35,879 nt of DNA from an uncultured bacterium (lineage in GTDB: Bacteria; Bacteroidota; Bacteroidia; Chitinophagales; Chitinophagaceae), in NCBI GenBank assembly GCA_903957405.1, contig CAJBPC010000003.1, forward strand, positions 1 through 35,879, written 5' to 3'. Positions within the stretch are counted from its first letter, which is position 1, and each line of letters starts with the position of its first letter. Below are positions 1 to 8,222 of this stretch, piece after piece. The notes below the pieces were generated by a model. That model was not told the origin of the DNA. It worked only from the letters and a program-made list of their open reading frames with translations, and ran no database searches. Made by a program: the position numbers and the translations under genes.

Positions 1-672
1 GTATACCGGTTCGTCAGGGGATGTGAGCCGGTGGATGAGCGTTTGGAAGTCAAGTGTTTGTGCACCATGCGAAAGAATCAGGATCCCAATGAGAAATCCA
101 AGGTCGGCAAATCGGGTGACGATGAATGCTTTCCTGGCAGCGGCAACGGCGGAGGGCTTCGCATAGTAAAATCCGATCAGCAGGAACGAGGATACGCCGA
201 CAAGTTCCCAGAAGATATACATCTGGAACAGGTTGGAAGACATCACCAGTCCAAGCATCGAGAAGGTGAATAGCGAAAGGAAAGCGTAATACGTGGGGAA
301 GCGGTCCTCCCCTTTCATATAGTCCAGGCTGAAGACATGTACCATCAGGGAGATGAATGTCACTACGACCAGCATCATGACGGAGATGGGATCCAGGAGC
401 ACGCCCATGTCGATGCTGAGGGAAGGGGTGAATGTCAACCACGGGACGCGGAATGGCAAGACTGCGACATGGCTGCCGGCCGGTTTCCCCCAGCTGAAAT
501 AGTAACCGTATGCTATGACCAGCGCTATGGCTGCGGAGATGGCCGACAGCATCGTCCCGAACCAGCCTGCCGTTTGTCCACCGAATTTTTTTCCGAAAAA
601 TGCCAGCACGACGAACCCCAGCAATGGGAGCAGCGGAACCAGTATGATCACAAAATTCTCAGGCATGGTCAT
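1..672 (-). CDS. nuoL: NADH-quinone oxidoreductase subunit L, N-terminal part (cut by window edge)
   Basis: This is the proton-pumping antiporter-like subunit at the distal end of the complex I membrane arm. The frame is open for 224 codons from ATG at 672 down to base 1, so the C-terminal two thirds lie outside the window. The visible part begins MTMPENFVIILVPLLPLLGF and contains the family hallmarks FSLDYMKGEDRFPTYYAFLS and NLFQMYIFWELVGVSSFLL, with strongly hydrophobic segments between them. A second in-frame ATG at 666 (MPEN) is an alternative start; neither has a clear Shine-Dalgarno sequence. The gene is last in the visible nuo operon, 113 nt after nuoK. nuoM and nuoN would be expected next, beyond the edge. 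Confidence 0.95.
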   Translation of the reverse strand, partial: MTMPENFVIILVPLLPLLGFVVLAFFGKKFGGQTAGWFGTMLSAISAAIALVIAYGYYFSWGKPAGSHVAVLPFRVPWLTFTPSLSIDMGVLLDPISVMMLVVVTFISLMVHVFSLDYMKGEDRFPTYYAFLSLFTFSMLGLVMSSNLFQMYIFWELVGVSSFLLIGFYYAKPSAVAAARKAFIVTRFADLGFLIGILILSHGAQTLDFQTLIHRLTSPDEPVY

Positions 673-785
673 TGCGAATTACGCATCGGAACAGATGATG
701 GAAGGGTGGGATTCCGTATCGCATCCCTATGACCTCTCTTATCCCATGTTCTGCGCGGTGAATGTATTTTTTCTTTGTTCGGTCT

Positions 786-1100
786 TCAATTTTTCAACTC
801 CTCCGCCGCATGCACATCAATGGACTTATGGTTCCAGAACAGATGGATGATGATGGCGATGGCCACGGCCGCTTCAGCCGCCGCGATGGCGATGATGAAC
901 ACCGTGAAGAACAGCCCGTCGAGCCGGTCTGGCCAAAGATATTTGTTGAAAGCGATGAAGTTCAGGCAGACGCTGTTGAGTACGAGCTCCAGGCTCATCA
1001 GCATGGTGATGAGGTTCCGTCTTGTCAGGAACCCGTAGATGCCGATGAAGAATAGCGCGGTACCGATGAACAGCAGATGATCCAGTCCGGGTTCCATCAT
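786..1100 (-). CDS. nuoK: NADH-quinone oxidoreductase subunit K
   Basis: NuoK is a small three-helix subunit of the complex I membrane arm that takes part in proton translocation. The 104-residue product has the usual family length. It shows helix 1 (LLFIGTALFFIGIYGFLTRR), helix 2 with the conserved membrane glutamates around MLMSLELVLNSVCLNF, and helix 3 (FFTVFIIAIAAAEAAVAIAI) with a second conserved glutamate. The ATG overlaps the end of nuoJ by 4 nt, which suggests translational coupling. The C-terminal tail (HLFWNHKSIDVHAAEELKN) is hydrophilic. Confidence 0.97.
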   Translation of the reverse strand: MMEPGLDHLLFIGTALFFIGIYGFLTRRNLITMLMSLELVLNSVCLNFIAFNKYLWPDRLDGLFFTVFIIAIAAAEAAVAIAIIIHLFWNHKSIDVHAAEELKN

Positions 1101-1618
1101 GATGACTTTGTTTTAGAGCGCATGGCAATGACGATGCATCCGATCATAGCGGCCAGCAGCAGCATGCTCACCACTTCGAATGGCAGTGCGTATCCATCCT
1201 CCCCAACGCCGAGCATGCGGCGGCCGATGGCCGATACGCCGTTGTCGATCGCCGGATTAGTTGTACCGGAGAACCGATGCCGGAGTACCTGCAGCATGAC
1301 AAGGCCCAAGCCCGTTAAGGCGGCTACGGCCGCAGAGAGCATCCTCGCCCGTGACTGCCTGGGAAGGTCCTCGCCGGATCGCTGGGTGAGGAACACCGAG
1401 AAGATGATGAGTACCGCGATGCCGCCCGCATAGACGACGATCTGCACGGCGGCAACGAACTCATAACGCAACCAAAAATAGATGCCCGCGATGCCCAGCA
1501 AGCTGAGCAACAGGCATATCGCCGCGCGAAAGATCTGCCTGGAAGTCACAGCCATCAAGGCGCTCACAAGGGTGAGGGCGGCGAGCAGATAAAAAACGAT
1601 TGTTTCCCCGTTCATCAT
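1097..1618 (-). CDS. nuoJ: NADH-quinone oxidoreductase subunit J
   Basis: NuoJ is a five-helix membrane-arm subunit of complex I next to NuoH, NuoA and NuoK. The 173-residue product carries the typical EFVAAVQIVVYAGGIAVLII segment, which holds the pi-bulge helix of this family, and then a hydrophilic loop and a last helix (VVSMLLLAAMIGCIVIAMR). It overlaps nuoI upstream and nuoK downstream by 4 nt each. I-J-K therefore form a tightly coupled block. The start could be either of the two tandem ATGs at 1618 and 1615. Confidence 0.96.
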   Translation of the reverse strand: MMNGETIVFYLLAALTLVSALMAVTSRQIFRAAICLLLSLLGIAGIYFWLRYEFVAAVQIVVYAGGIAVLIIFSVFLTQRSGEDLPRQSRARMLSAAVAALTGLGLVMLQVLRHRFSGTTNPAIDNGVSAIGRRMLGVGEDGYALPFEVVSMLLLAAMIGCIVIAMRSKTKSS

Positions 1619-2091
1619 TCAACCCCCTCCTGGAGTTTGGATTCCGGCTTGTTAAGGATCTTTGTGAGCTGGCTTCTGTCGTAGACGCTGTGCTCGAATG
1701 ACTGTGCCATTTTGATCGCATCCGTCGGACAGGCCTGTATGCAAAGATTGCACATGGTACAAAGTTCTAAATGGTACACGAAGGCATCGACGGCCTTCTT
1801 CCTTTTCCCTTCTGCATTCAGCTCGAACTTGGTGACGATCTTGATGGTGCCATTCGGGCAAGCGAGCTCGCAGGCGGTGCATCCTGTGCAGCGGTGTTCA
1901 TTCTGTCCGTTGTGGGGCATCACGACTTCCCCCCTGAACCGTTCGGGCAGCACCAGCGTCGCACGATTGTCGGGGTACTGCTCCGTGATGATCTCCTTGT
2001 GGTGCGTGAAGTAATACCCGGTCCTGCGCATACCCGAGAGCAGCGAGCCGACAGCCTGTGCGATATCGTTGAAATAATCTTTCAGGAACAT
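1615..2091 (-). CDS. nuoI: NADH-quinone oxidoreductase subunit I (2x[4Fe-4S])
   Basis: NuoI is a peripheral-arm subunit carrying iron-sulfur clusters N6a and N6b, which pass electrons towards NuoB. Two ferredoxin motifs are intact in the 158-residue product: C68, C71, C74 with C78 (CTGCTACELACP) and C111, C114, C117 with C121 (CTMCNLCIQACP). The protein lacks extra domains and has normal family length. It starts 101 nt after the nuoH stop and overlaps nuoJ by 4 nt. A 21-codon out-of-frame ORF (2082-2147) reads over its start codon. Confidence 0.97.
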   Translation of the reverse strand: MFLKDYFNDIAQAVGSLLSGMRRTGYYFTHHKEIITEQYPDNRATLVLPERFRGEVVMPHNGQNEHRCTGCTACELACPNGTIKIVTKFELNAEGKRKKAVDAFVYHLELCTMCNLCIQACPTDAIKMAQSFEHSVYDRSQLTKILNKPESKLQEGVE

Positions 2092-2192
2092 GTTTCAATC
2101 ATTTGCATGATGCGTACGTTGTCTTGCGGATCCAAATTCATATTCATTTATTCGTTCCAAATGAGCTAATGGCTTCCCATATCCATTCCTCC

Positions 2193-3269
2193 TTAAAAAT
2201 GCCATTTAAGGATCGCGATGACCGTCACCAGCAGGATATTCACCATGCCGATCGGGAGCAGGTATTTCCATTCGAGGGTGAGCAGCTGGTCGATGCGCAG
2301 CCTCGGGAACGTCCAGCGAAACCACATCATCACGAATATCAGGAAAAACGTCTTGCCAAAAAACCAGATCGATGAAGGGATGTAGTCCATCGCATGGTTG
2401 AACCAATCCAGGCTCCCGATGTGCAGCGGCATCCATCCGCCGAGGAACAGCGTTGCACCGACCGCACAGACGACGAAAACGTTGATGTATTCGGCAAGAA
2501 AAAACAATGCGAACTTCATCCCTGAATACTCCGTGTGGAAGCCCCCGGTGAGTTCCGATTCCGCCTCGGCCATATCGAAAGGCGCGCGGTTCGTCTCGGC
2601 CGTGGCAGCGATGAGGAAAATCACAAAGGCAATGATGGCGGGGATATGTCCCTTGAAGATCCACCAGCCATTGGACTGTGAGGTGACGATATCCGATATC
2701 TGCAGGCTGCCCGACAATACAACGATCGTGAGGATCGAAAGGCCGGCGGAAAGCTCATAGCTCACGATCTGCGCCCCACTGCGCATCGCGCCGAGCAGAG
2801 AATACTTGTTGTTGCTGCTCCATCCTGCCATCAGTATCGCGATCACGTTCAACGAGGAGATGGCGGTGATGTACAACACCCCGATGTTGAGGTCCCATAT
2901 CTGAAAGTCTTTTGCAAATGCTATCGGTGCCAGCAGGAGCATCGCCGCGATCATGGCCACCAAAGGTGCGAGGTTGAACAGGACCCTGTCGACACCATTG
3001 GGCGTCATCCCTTCCTTCACAAGCAGCTTCAGGGTGTCCGCCAGTGATTGCAGCATGCCCTTGGGCCCCACGCGGTTCGGCCCCAGACGGATCTGCATAT
3101 AGGCGGATACCTTCCGCTCCATGATCACCAGCACCAGGCCCAGCATGGCAAAGAGCCCGATGGCAGCCACCCCCACCATCACCATTTCCAACGCCAGCGC
3201 CCAGGCCGGACTGAAGGTCTCGTACAGCCAGGCGTGGATGAGGTCCGTCAATTTTGAAAAACTCCACAT
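2193..3269 (-). CDS. nuoH: NADH-quinone oxidoreductase subunit H
   Basis: NuoH is the eight-helix heel subunit of complex I that forms much of the quinone channel. Family motifs are clear: ERKVSAYMQIRLGPNRVGP on the first cytoplasmic loop, ETNRAPFDMAEAESELTGG (the conserved charged loop), YSGMKFALFFLAEY, and FRWTFPRLRIDQLL near the end. I use ATG 3269 (MWSFSKLTDL, 358 residues). The nine-residue in-frame extension to 3296 (MPANRNSKV) lies in the spacer and overlaps another short frame. The gene follows nuoD directly after a 112-nt spacer, where nuoE, nuoF and nuoG sit in a canonical operon. Confidence 0.97.
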   Translation of the reverse strand: MWSFSKLTDLIHAWLYETFSPAWALALEMVMVGVAAIGLFAMLGLVLVIMERKVSAYMQIRLGPNRVGPKGMLQSLADTLKLLVKEGMTPNGVDRVLFNLAPLVAMIAAMLLLAPIAFAKDFQIWDLNIGVLYITAISSLNVIAILMAGWSSNNKYSLLGAMRSGAQIVSYELSAGLSILTIVVLSGSLQISDIVTSQSNGWWIFKGHIPAIIAFVIFLIAATAETNRAPFDMAEAESELTGGFHTEYSGMKFALFFLAEYINVFVVCAVGATLFLGGWMPLHIGSLDWFNHAMDYIPSSIWFFGKTFFLIFVMMWFRWTFPRLRIDQLLTLEWKYLLPIGMVNILLVTVIAILKWHF

Positions 3270-3381
3270 AACTTTTGAATTACGGTTGGCCGGCATTTTC
3301 CGGCTCTTCCGATACAGGTTTCATATTTAGGTTCCACCTCCACTTTCCATCCTTTCTTGACGACATCGGCCAGCGTATCGT
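3270..3381 (-). other. nuoD-nuoH spacer where nuoEFG would be expected
   Basis: This is one of three roughly 100-nt gaps in an otherwise compact operon. It holds a 14-codon ORF (3280-3324, MKPVSEEPENAGQP) preceded 9 nt upstream by a strong GGAGGTGG-type ribosome binding site (3334-3341). Another frame stays open through the whole spacer without an ATG and would read KVEVEPKYETCIGRAGKC. Both could be chance. No gene for an NADH-module subunit fits in the space. Confidence 0.5.
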
Positions 3382-4497
3382 CTATCTATCGATATCCGGA
3401 ATGACCAGATCGAAACTCCCCATGATCGCCACCAGGTCACCGATCTTTTGCCCGCGGACCGTATGGTCCAATGCACTAAGGTTCGAAAAACCGGGCGAAC
3501 GAAACTTTATCCTGTAGGGCGTGGTACCTCCTTCGCTGACGATATACACCCCGAACTCTCCCCTGGCCGTCTCGACGCGGGAATAGAACTCTCCCTTCGG
3601 AAGCTTCAGTACGGCTTTGGTCTTGGCCTGGAAATCTCCTTCGGGGATGTTGTCGATCAGCTGCTCGATGATCGAAAGCGATTGCCGCATCTCGACCATC
3701 CGCACCAGATACCGGGAATAGGTATCGCCGTCGGTGGACATGGCCTGCTCAAACTGCAGCTTCTCGTATCCCTCATAAGGATAGGTCTTCCGGATGTCGC
3801 AATCCACTCCGCTTGCCCTCGCAGTAGGGCCACTGCAACCGTAGGAGATAGCATCCTCTTTCGAAAGGATGCCGACACCCTTGGTGCGTGACTTGAAAAT
3901 GGCGTTATGCGTCACCAGTTCGTCGTATTCCGGCAGCTTGTTGCGCAATTGTTTGACGAACGCTTTCACCCGACGATGGAAGTTCGGGTGCAGGTCGAAC
4001 TGCACGCCTCCCGGCACCATGTAATTCATCGTGAGCCTTGCGCCACAGGTCTCTTCCATGATGTCGTTGATCATCTCCCGCTCCCGGAATGCATGGAAGA
4101 AGGGCGTAAATGCTCCGATATCCATTGCCATCGCACCCCACCAGAGGACATGCGATGCGATGCGGGTGAGCTCGTCCATGAGGATGCGTATGACCGCGGC
4201 CCTTTCGGGCACTTCCAGCTGAAGCCCCTTCTCTACGGTCATGGCACAACAGTGGTTGTTGATATGAGAAGAGAGATAGTCCATCCGGCTGGTGGAATAT
4301 ATGAACTGCCGGTACGACAGGCTCTCGCACATCTTCTCGATGGAACGGTGGATATACCCGAGGTGGGGTTCCACCTTCCTGACCGTCTCCCCGTTCAGTG
4401 TGATGACGAGGTGAAGCACGCCGTGCGTCGCCGGGTGCTGAGGGCCGATGTTGATGATGAGGTCGCCCTCATCCGTTGTACCGATTTCTTCAACCAT
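3382..4497 (-). CDS. nuoD: NADH-quinone oxidoreductase subunit D
   Basis: NuoD is the 49-kDa-type subunit that shapes the quinone reduction site next to cluster N2. Conserved segments include INIGPQHPATHGVLH near the N-terminus, HLGYIHRSIEKMCE, SRMDYLSSHINNH, GCSGPTARASGVDCDIRK and the C-terminal GSFDLVIPDIDR. I take ATG 4497 (MVEEIGTTDE, 371 residues); the frame continues upstream to a TTG at 4539, which would add 14 residues. It is a stand-alone NuoD, not the NuoCD fusion found in enterobacteria. It lies about 100 nt downstream of nuoC and is followed by nuoH without nuoE, nuoF or nuoG. Confidence 0.97.
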   Translation of the reverse strand: MVEEIGTTDEGDLIINIGPQHPATHGVLHLVITLNGETVRKVEPHLGYIHRSIEKMCESLSYRQFIYSTSRMDYLSSHINNHCCAMTVEKGLQLEVPERAAVIRILMDELTRIASHVLWWGAMAMDIGAFTPFFHAFREREMINDIMEETCGARLTMNYMVPGGVQFDLHPNFHRRVKAFVKQLRNKLPEYDELVTHNAIFKSRTKGVGILSKEDAISYGCSGPTARASGVDCDIRKTYPYEGYEKLQFEQAMSTDGDTYSRYLVRMVEMRQSLSIIEQLIDNIPEGDFQAKTKAVLKLPKGEFYSRVETARGEFGVYIVSEGGTTPYRIKFRSPGFSNLSALDHTVRGQKIGDLVAIMGSFDLVIPDIDR

Positions 4498-4598
4498 GAT
4501 TGTTGTGTCAGGGTTATGTACCGCGCTTGACAGCACCAAGGATTCATCAGAAAACCATCCTTAAGTGGTGTCTCGCAGCGATGGATTACATGCTACAT

Positions 4599-5054
4599 CT
4601 ACATTTTGATCATATTCACCGGATCATCATAATCCTTCCTCAATGGATATCCGACCCAGTCATCGGGTAGGATCAGATTGCGCAGGTCGGGATGGTCCGA
4701 AAAATGCACGCCGAACATTTCAAAAACTTCTCGCTCATGGAACTCAGCTGTTCGCCAGATATTGCAGACCGTTCCGATTTCCGGAGCCGACCTGTCGAGT
4801 GTCGCTTTCACCACGATGTTGTGGCGATACCGGGTGGATGAGAGATGGTAGACCATCGTCAGATGCGTCTTCCAATCCACACAGGTGAGGCAGAACAGAT
4901 AGTCGAACCACAGGTCTTCCGACTCCCGCAGCATGGCTGCAAAACCAGGCCATTCCGCCGCCGCGACCATGAAGTTCGGCCACTCTCCGCCGGTCTCGGA
5001 AACAAGCTCGGGTTTCCGCTCCGTCAATGCCGCGATGATCTCCTCGTTCGTCAT
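4599..5054 (-). CDS. nuoC: NADH-quinone oxidoreductase subunit C
   Basis: NuoC is the 30-kDa-type peripheral-arm subunit that packs against NuoD and NuoI. The 151-residue product contains the signature EREVFEMFGVHFSDHPDLRN followed by LILPDDWVGYPLRKDY, both diagnostic for the family, and an N-terminal domain with YLFCLTCVDW. It sits between nuoB (59 nt upstream) and nuoD. It is a separate gene, not fused to nuoD. Confidence 0.96.
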   Translation of the reverse strand: MTNEEIIAALTERKPELVSETGGEWPNFMVAAAEWPGFAAMLRESEDLWFDYLFCLTCVDWKTHLTMVYHLSSTRYRHNIVVKATLDRSAPEIGTVCNIWRTAEFHEREVFEMFGVHFSDHPDLRNLILPDDWVGYPLRKDYDDPVNMIKM

Positions 5055-5113
5055 GCAAATTGATTCACTGTGTTAACAGAATTGCCCCTCATGATCCGTT
5101 CCTTACCTGTCAT

Positions 5114-5656
5114 TCATTTCAGCGTGCTTCCATCTATCTCGATCCGTTCGCGCTTCCCTCCGCTTTTGATCTTTTCCTGCAAGGTGATCAGCGCATGCAG
5201 CAATGCCTCAGGTCGGGGCGGACAGCCAGCCACGTAAACGTCTACCGGGATCACGTGATCAGCGCCTTTCACCACGGAATAGGTATTATAGAAGAATGGT
5301 CCGCCACTGATCGCACATGCACCCATGGCGATCACGTATTTGGGATCGGCCATCTGGTCGTACAGCCTTTTAAGCACAGGTGCCATCTTATTGACGATGG
5401 TGCCGGCGATGATGATCAGATCAGCCTGCCGGGGTGTGGCACGGGCGACTTCGAACCCGAACCGGGAGAAGTCATACCGCGCACCCGCTGTCGACATCAT
5501 CTCGATGCCGCAGCAGCTGGTCGCAAAAGTCAGCGGCCACAGCGAATTGCTGCGTGCCCAATTGATGACATCCTCAAGAGGCCCTGACAGGATGCCGCCA
5601 CCGGCGGTCTCTTGCACCAGGCCCGGGAACTTCGCGGGTTGTGTTTCTGCACTCAT
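5114..5656 (-). CDS. nuoB: NADH-quinone oxidoreductase subunit B
   Basis: NuoB carries cluster N2, the last iron-sulfur centre before quinone. The four ligands are in place in the 180-residue product: the tandem cysteines C48-C49 ([10 protein letters not shown]), C114 ([11 protein letters not shown]) and C145 (VAGCPPRPE). The segment [18 protein letters not shown] is also typical. The gene starts 37 nt after the nuoA stop and is followed by nuoC. Confidence 0.97.
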   Translation of the reverse strand: MSAETQPAKFPGLVQETAGGGILSGPLEDVINWARSNSLWPLTFATSCCGIEMMSTAGARYDFSRFGFEVARATPRQADLIIIAGTIVNKMAPVLKRLYDQMADPKYVIAMGACAISGGPFFYNTYSVVKGADHVIPVDVYVAGCPPRPEALLHALITLQEKIKSGGKRERIEIDGSTLK

Positions 5657-5693
5657 GCGTTGACTTACTTAAATATGTTTTCAACAGGGCCGG

Positions 5694-6044
5694 TCATACC
5701 CATTTCAATGCGCCTTTCTTGTGCGCATACAAGAACCCTATGAATAGTATGAAAAAGAATATGACGATCTCCACCAATGCGATCCACCCCACCTGTTGCA
5801 CTGCGACGGCCCAGGGATAGAGGAATATCAACTCCACATCGAAGATCAGGAATATGAGCGCGAAAAGATAATAGCCGACATTGAACTGTATCCATGTCTG
5901 CCCCCTGGTGGGGATTCCGCATTCGTAGGGTTCACCCTTCTGCGGATTCCATGTGGCCTTGAGTACCGTTCGGGAAACAAGTATCGCAATGACGGAGAAA
6001 GTCACCGCAGCCATTATCAGGACAATCATGGAAGCCGGACCCAT
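5694..6044 (-). CDS. nuoA: NADH-quinone oxidoreductase subunit A
   Basis: NuoA is a three-helix subunit at the junction of the membrane and peripheral arms. The 116-residue product shows the characteristic YECGIPTRGQTWIQFNVGYY loop, then LIFLIFDVELIFLYPWA with its conserved acidic residues, and a final helix. It is the first gene of the visible operon; the next gene upstream ends at 6269, so the promoter should lie in 6045-6213. I see only weak matches to the Bacteroidota TAnnTTTG box there (for example TATATTCG on the minus strand). Confidence 0.97.
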   Translation of the reverse strand: MGPASMIVLIMAAVTFSVIAILVSRTVLKATWNPQKGEPYECGIPTRGQTWIQFNVGYYLFALIFLIFDVELIFLYPWAVAVQQVGWIALVEIVIFFFILFIGFLYAHKKGALKWV

Positions 6045-6204
6045 AGTTGATTTCGTTGATCGTCCGGGTACATCGACTGACCCGGGCGTGTGATATTACG
6101 AATATAAGCAACCCATGCAAAATATTAAGCAATTTGATCCATACGGATGAGTAAGCTTGTCCTTAAAAGTGATGGATGTCATGATTCACCATGTCCGGGA
6201 CTTC

Positions 6205-6241
6205 CCAAAACAGATGCCCCGCAACCAAGGGTGCAGGGCAT
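6205..6241 (-). terminator. Probable terminator after the META-domain gene
   Basis: On the minus strand a hairpin closes with ATGCCC/GGGCAT (6214-6241) and continues inward with one mismatch (GCACCC against GGTTGC). CTGTTTTGGG follows. It lies 28 nt past the stop codon of the META-domain gene and would separate it from the nuo operon. Confidence 0.55.
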
Positions 6242-6268
6242 GGGGGTAAAGAGGTGGGAAAAAGCGGT

Positions 6269-6706
6269 CTATTGCTTTTTGACGAATCGCATCATGTTGA
6301 CATCTCCCATCTTCAGGTTGAGCGTATTGCCCTCTGTGATGGTCCAGGAATCGACTTTCGACAGGATGCTCATGAAAGTGGATTCCCCCTGCCCTTCACA
6401 GAACATCTTGGTCATGGCCATTGGATCGGCAAAACTGATCTTACTGCCACTGGCGGTGAGTTTCCCGTTGAAATTATTGCAGCTGGTATTCCCGGTCACC
6501 CTTCCGCCCGCCACATCGAAGGCGATAAAGGGCTTTCGGTCGGGGTACAACCCCTCGAAGGCGATGCGCGGACCGGAGATGAAGTTCAATTCCCATGTAC
6601 CATTCAGCTCGTTCAGATCCGCCATCTTTGTGGGTGTTTTTTTTGTGCTGTCGCATGATGCGAAGATGCCTGCGAACATGATGAAAGCGAAAAGAGTTCT
6701 TTTCAT
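6269..6706 (-). CDS. META-domain lipoprotein (HslJ-like)
   Basis: The 145-residue product has a lipoprotein signal peptide (MKRTLFAFIMFAGIFASC, predicted lipidated Cys18) and one META domain. The domain shows LNGTWELNFISG, then PFIAFDVAGGRVTGNTSCNN, the most recognisable stretch, and FADPMAMTKMFCEG before the last strands. META/HslJ-type proteins are envelope lipoproteins linked in some bacteria to stress or antibiotic tolerance; no enzymatic role is known. It appears to be a single gene, with a terminator-like hairpin downstream and 237 nt upstream to the AraC-type gene, in which I see no further gene. Confidence 0.85.
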   Translation of the reverse strand: MKRTLFAFIMFAGIFASCDSTKKTPTKMADLNELNGTWELNFISGPRIAFEGLYPDRKPFIAFDVAGGRVTGNTSCNNFNGKLTASGSKISFADPMAMTKMFCEGQGESTFMSILSKVDSWTITEGNTLNLKMGDVNMMRFVKKQ

Positions 6707-6943
6707 GGCGATGCTTTTTATCGTTTAATGACTAAAAATAGATGATTTGTCCCTCTTTCGGATCCTCTCAGCGCACAACTTTGGGTGTTCGGAAATACAT
6801 TATCATGTACGGGCCGGAAAACGGAAACTATGAGCGGTGATGGTGCAATGTCCTTTATGGCTGTGCCATTTGCTTCAAGAAGGCGGATCCACAACATTTC
6901 TTCGGAAGCACGGTCAAGTGGAGCTGGCACAGTGATGCAAACA

Positions 6944-8179
6944 TCAGGGTTTCTTTCCGGATATCCGCTTCTGCATCCTGATATATTCCATAGGCATGCA
7001 GCCTTCCCGCTTACTGAACGCGTTTGAAAAAGCATTCATGGAGATGAACCCAGACTGGCTTGCGAGTGTCTTCAAACTGAGATCAACTGCTTCCGGATTT
7101 CCTATGAGTTCTTTGACATATTCCACCCGATAATGGTTGACGTATTCGTTGAAGTTCATTCCAAACTCCTGGTTGATCACAGCAGATATAAAACCGACCG
7201 GGATATTCGTGGCGGCAGACATGGAGGGAAGTCCGTATCCGGCTGTCAGAAAAGGCTTATTGCTTTTCAACTCATCAACGATCCGGGAAAGACAAACTGC
7301 TTTTTGGGCATCGGAAATGACTATGCCATCACCCATCTTTCCAGGGCCGTCAGCAGCCCCGGACGGGTCGGGTGGAGCGCTCTCCCTTAAAGGCATCCTT
7401 CCCTGGAATCCATAGAGAATATTAGGATTAAAAAAAATAATGGCTCCGGTGATGAACAAGATGAGTGCGGCCTCAACCGTACTCATGATGTAGAGGTTAT
7501 AGGCGGGTGGCTTACCGACCGAGAACCAGTGCATCATCAGTGTCAGGATGATGATCACATTGAAGCTGAAGAACAAGAACAGCCAGCGGAACAGTATCTC
7601 GTTGTGGCGAATGTTCACATAACGCCCTTCGGTCCCGCCTTTTAAAAGCATACGACCCGAGAGGAACAACATCCCGAAATTATACAGCAGGATCAATATC
7701 GGGTGTACGTTCGGCGGCAGAATACCTTCTTTTTGCTGTATGCCCATATTCATATTGCTTAGGAAGGTCTCCACCTGCAGCGACTTTTCGGCAATATCAA
7801 CAGTGTAGAACGGAATCATCTCCACATAAAATAGCAATGTGGGCAGAAATAGAGCCAAGTCATACCGCCGGGCCCTTTGTTCTCCGAATAGTACAGCGCG
7901 GACATAAAGAAACACCATCACCCCGGGTAAGTAGAGTAAAGGTCTAGTGATCCGGAACAGGTAAGGGACTTTTAGGATAAGGGTACTGTCGGTGAGAAAA
8001 TTCTGTACACAAAAAAACGACAGCATCAGGATGTAGGCAGCAAGCAAGCGGCTGACATGCCGCTGGTTCATATTGAAAAAAACCAGTGCGATTGACAACA
8101 CCAATCCCAGCAATGATGCCGATATGAATAATATGGAAACTGGACCGACCTCCATGAGTATGCAGTTGTGCAATATCAT
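6944..8179 (-). CDS. Membrane-anchored AraC-family transcriptional regulator
   Basis: The 411-residue product has an N-terminal membrane half (residues 1 to about 260) with about seven hydrophobic helices (for example VSILFISASLLGLVLSIALV and AALILFITGAIIFF). A variable linker follows, and then a C-terminal AraC-type double helix-turn-helix over roughly the last 100 residues (FISAVINQEFGMNFNEYVN, LKTLASQSGFISMNAFSNAF). This is the 7TM-AraC layout common in Bacteroidota, in which the membrane part presumably senses an envelope or small-molecule signal. ATG 8179 gives the longest form; ATG 8155 (MEVGPV) is also possible. Two short palindromes sit just upstream (8193-8218). The target genes cannot be deduced. 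Confidence 0.88.
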   Translation of the reverse strand: MILHNCILMEVGPVSILFISASLLGLVLSIALVFFNMNQRHVSRLLAAYILMLSFFCVQNFLTDSTLILKVPYLFRITRPLLYLPGVMVFLYVRAVLFGEQRARRYDLALFLPTLLFYVEMIPFYTVDIAEKSLQVETFLSNMNMGIQQKEGILPPNVHPILILLYNFGMLFLSGRMLLKGGTEGRYVNIRHNEILFRWLFLFFSFNVIIILTLMMHWFSVGKPPAYNLYIMSTVEAALILFITGAIIFFNPNILYGFQGRMPLRESAPPDPSGAADGPGKMGDGIVISDAQKAVCLSRIVDELKSNKPFLTAGYGLPSMSAATNIPVGFISAVINQEFGMNFNEYVNHYRVEYVKELIGNPEAVDLSLKTLASQSGFISMNAFSNAFSKREGCMPMEYIRMQKRISGKKP

Positions 8180-8192
8180 GAATTATGCAATA

Positions 8193-8218
8193 AGTATGAT
8201 ACTATTCGTGAACACGAA
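8193..8218. promoter_or_regulatory. Adjacent palindromes upstream of the AraC-type gene
   Basis: Two perfect palindromes lie side by side between the AraC-type gene and the gene upstream: AGTAT-G-ATACT (8193-8203) and TTCGTG-AA-CACGAA (8205-8218). The 2-nt loop of the second makes a terminator unlikely. An operator, possibly autoregulatory, is an inference. Confidence 0.35.
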
Positions 8219-8222
8219 GATG

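Noticed and set aside
4498-4539. TTG-initiated extension of nuoD
   Set aside because: ATG 4497 lies 14 codons downstream and leaves the conserved N-terminal region intact; neither start has a clear ribosome binding site, so the standard codon is preferred.
6718-7035. Minus-strand 105-codon frame overlapping the 3' end of the AraC-type gene
   Set aside because: It shares sequence with the regulator's DNA-binding domain in another frame and has no coding character of its own.
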